Assembly: GCF_024198175.1 (NCBI RefSeq)
Contig: NZ_JAJVKV010000020.1
Coordinates: forward strand, 62,001 to 126,000
Source: Pyxidicoccus xibeiensis
Lineage (GTDB): Bacteria > Myxococcota > Myxococcia > Myxococcales > Myxococcaceae
DNA: 64,000 nucleotides
Reading direction: 5' to 3'
Shown: positions 63,044-64,000 of the stretch, in pieces
Numbering within the stretch: position 1 is the first letter of the stretch
Layout: each line of letters starts with the position of its first letter
Made by a program: the position numbers and the translations under genes
Notes under the pieces: generated by a model
Seen by the model: the letters and a program-made list of their open reading frames with translations, nothing else
Database searches by the model: none
Told to the model about the DNA's origin: nothing

Positions 63044-64000
63044 TCACCACATGCGGACGCGCTGCTCCGGCGTGAGGAAGAGGGCCTGTCCGGGGGCGAC
63101 GTCGAAGGCCTGGTACCAGGCATCCTGGTTGCGCACGGTGGAGGCCCGGTACTCGCCGGGGGAGTGCCCATCCGTCAGCAGCATGCGGCGGAGCGTCGGC
63201 TCGCGGTACTTGTTGCGCCACACCTGGGCAAAGCCGAGGAAGAAGCGCTGGTCGCCGGTGAAGCCATCCAGCACCGGGGCCGGATTGCCACCGAGTGACA
63301 AACGGTATCCGTCATAGGCCACCGCCACGCCGGCCACGTCCGCGATGTTCTCCCCGAGCGTGAGGTCGCCGTTGACGGACGCGTCGGGCAGCGGCTTGTA
63401 GGCGCTGTACTGCGCGGACAGCGCCTTCCCGGCGGCCTTGAACCGGTCGGCGTCTTCCTTCGTCCACCAGTTGGCCAGCTTGCCGCGCGAGTCGAACTGC
63501 GCGCCGACGTCGTCGAAGCTGTGGGCAATCTCGTGGCCGATGACCGAGCCGATGCCGCCGTAGTTGACGGCCGGGTCCGCGTTCGCGTCGAAGAAGGGCG
63601 GCTGGAGGATGGCGGCGGGGAAGATGATGGAGTTCTGCTGCGGTGAGTTCAGCGCATTCACCACCTGCGGCACCATGAACCACTCCTTGCGGTCCACGGG
63701 CTTGCCCAGCTTGCCCAGGTTGCGCTTGAGGTCGAAGAGGGTGGCCCGCTCGGCGTTGCCGAACGCATCCCCGCGAATGACCTCCAGCCCCGAGTAGTCA
63801 CGCCACTTCTCCGGGTGGCCGATGCTCGTCTGCAGGGTGCCGAGCTTCTCCCGGGCCTTCGCCTTCGTCTCCGGCGACATCCACGGCAGGTTGTCGATGC
63901 GGTGGCCGAAGGCGGTGACGATGTTGCGCACCATGTCGTCCGCGGCCTTCTTGGTCTCCGGCGGGAAGTACTTCTCCACGTAGAGCTTGCCGACGGCCTC
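63044..64000 (-). CDS. M13 family metallopeptidase (PepO/neprilysin-like), C-terminal part
   Basis: The C-terminal 318 residues of an M13 zinc endopeptidase are visible; the gene starts beyond the window edge. The zinc motif HEIAH with its flanking GSVIGHEIAHSFDDVGAQFD, and the second motif GENIADVAGV supplying the third zinc ligand Glu, are present. So are a substrate-binding NALNSPQQNSIIFPAAILQ segment and the usual C-terminal end in W. Bacterial members are secreted or lipoprotein peptidases cutting oligopeptides. Here the N-terminal half and any signal peptide cannot be assessed. Confidence 0.93.
   Translation of the reverse strand, partial: EAVGKLYVEKYFPPETKKAADDMVRNIVTAFGHRIDNLPWMSPETKAKAREKLGTLQTSIGHPEKWRDYSGLEVIRGDAFGNAERATLFDLKRNLGKLGKPVDRKEWFMVPQVVNALNSPQQNSIIFPAAILQPPFFDANADPAVNYGGIGSVIGHEIAHSFDDVGAQFDSRGKLANWWTKEDADRFKAAGKALSAQYSAYKPLPDASVNGDLTLGENIADVAGVAVAYDGYRLSLGGNPAPVLDGFTGDQRFFLGFAQVWRNKYREPTLRRMLLTDGHSPGEYRASTVRNQDAWYQAFDVAPGQALFLTPEQRVRMW

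Overview
The window is uniformly GC-rich (roughly 70% by eye), densely packed with genes on both strands, and has no tRNA, rRNA, insertion sequence, prophage or CRISPR array that I can see. The gene style points to a myxobacterium, most likely family Myxococcaceae (Myxococcus, Corallococcus or Pyxidicoccus): many lipoproteins, a Ser/Thr kinase with a sensor domain beside an ECF sigma factor, an FHA protein, very large TPR and beta-propeller proteins, secreted metalloproteases, and many GTG starts. This placement is inference from content; no database was searched.

Layout. 1-8.1 kb is mostly housekeeping: the end of a cation diffusion facilitator, an aldolase-like protein, rsmD, coaD, an aspartate-type aminotransferase, a secreted Pro/Ala-rich protein, and carB. 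8.1-15.4 kb holds an Old Yellow Enzyme, a remnant of an Imm53-type immunity gene, an lspA paralogue, a carboxypeptidase-regulatory/PDZ protein, a fatty acid desaturase and a TonB-C protein. 15.4-23.9 kb holds a 58-aa peptide gene coupled to a ferritin-like protein, peptide deformylase, an MBL hydrolase, an HD hydrolase, an MltF-like transglycosylase with two solute-binding domains, a metzincin protease with a lectin-like propeller, and an FAD monooxygenase.

23.9-40.5 kb is an accessory region: a barrel-like protein, two coupled DUF4139-type proteins, a three-gene cassette built around an MNIO (DUF692) enzyme with a Gly/Cys-tailed membrane protein (the best candidate for an undescribed modification system), the kinase and sigma pair, an M15 peptidase, an alkyltransferase-like protein, a DUF2339 membrane protein, a repeat lipoprotein, and ACT and FHA proteins. 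40.5-51.1 kb returns to core functions: greA with its own promoter and terminator, recG with a long N-terminal extension, pcm, a zinc-ribbon protein coupled to thrC, ribB fused to an altered RibA-like domain, tmk and a CinA-type protein. 51.1-64 kb holds a 1689-aa TPR protein, a GNAT acetyltransferase, two tandem paralogous beta-propeller/di-heme cytochromes, and the C-terminal part of an M13 peptidase cut by the window edge.

Two layout habits recur. Convergent genes abut with 1-16 bp between stop codons, and tandem genes are often coupled through ATGA or GTGA overlaps. Several genes carry a TAnnnT hexamer 6-11 nt before the start codon, suggesting leaderless or near-leaderless transcripts.
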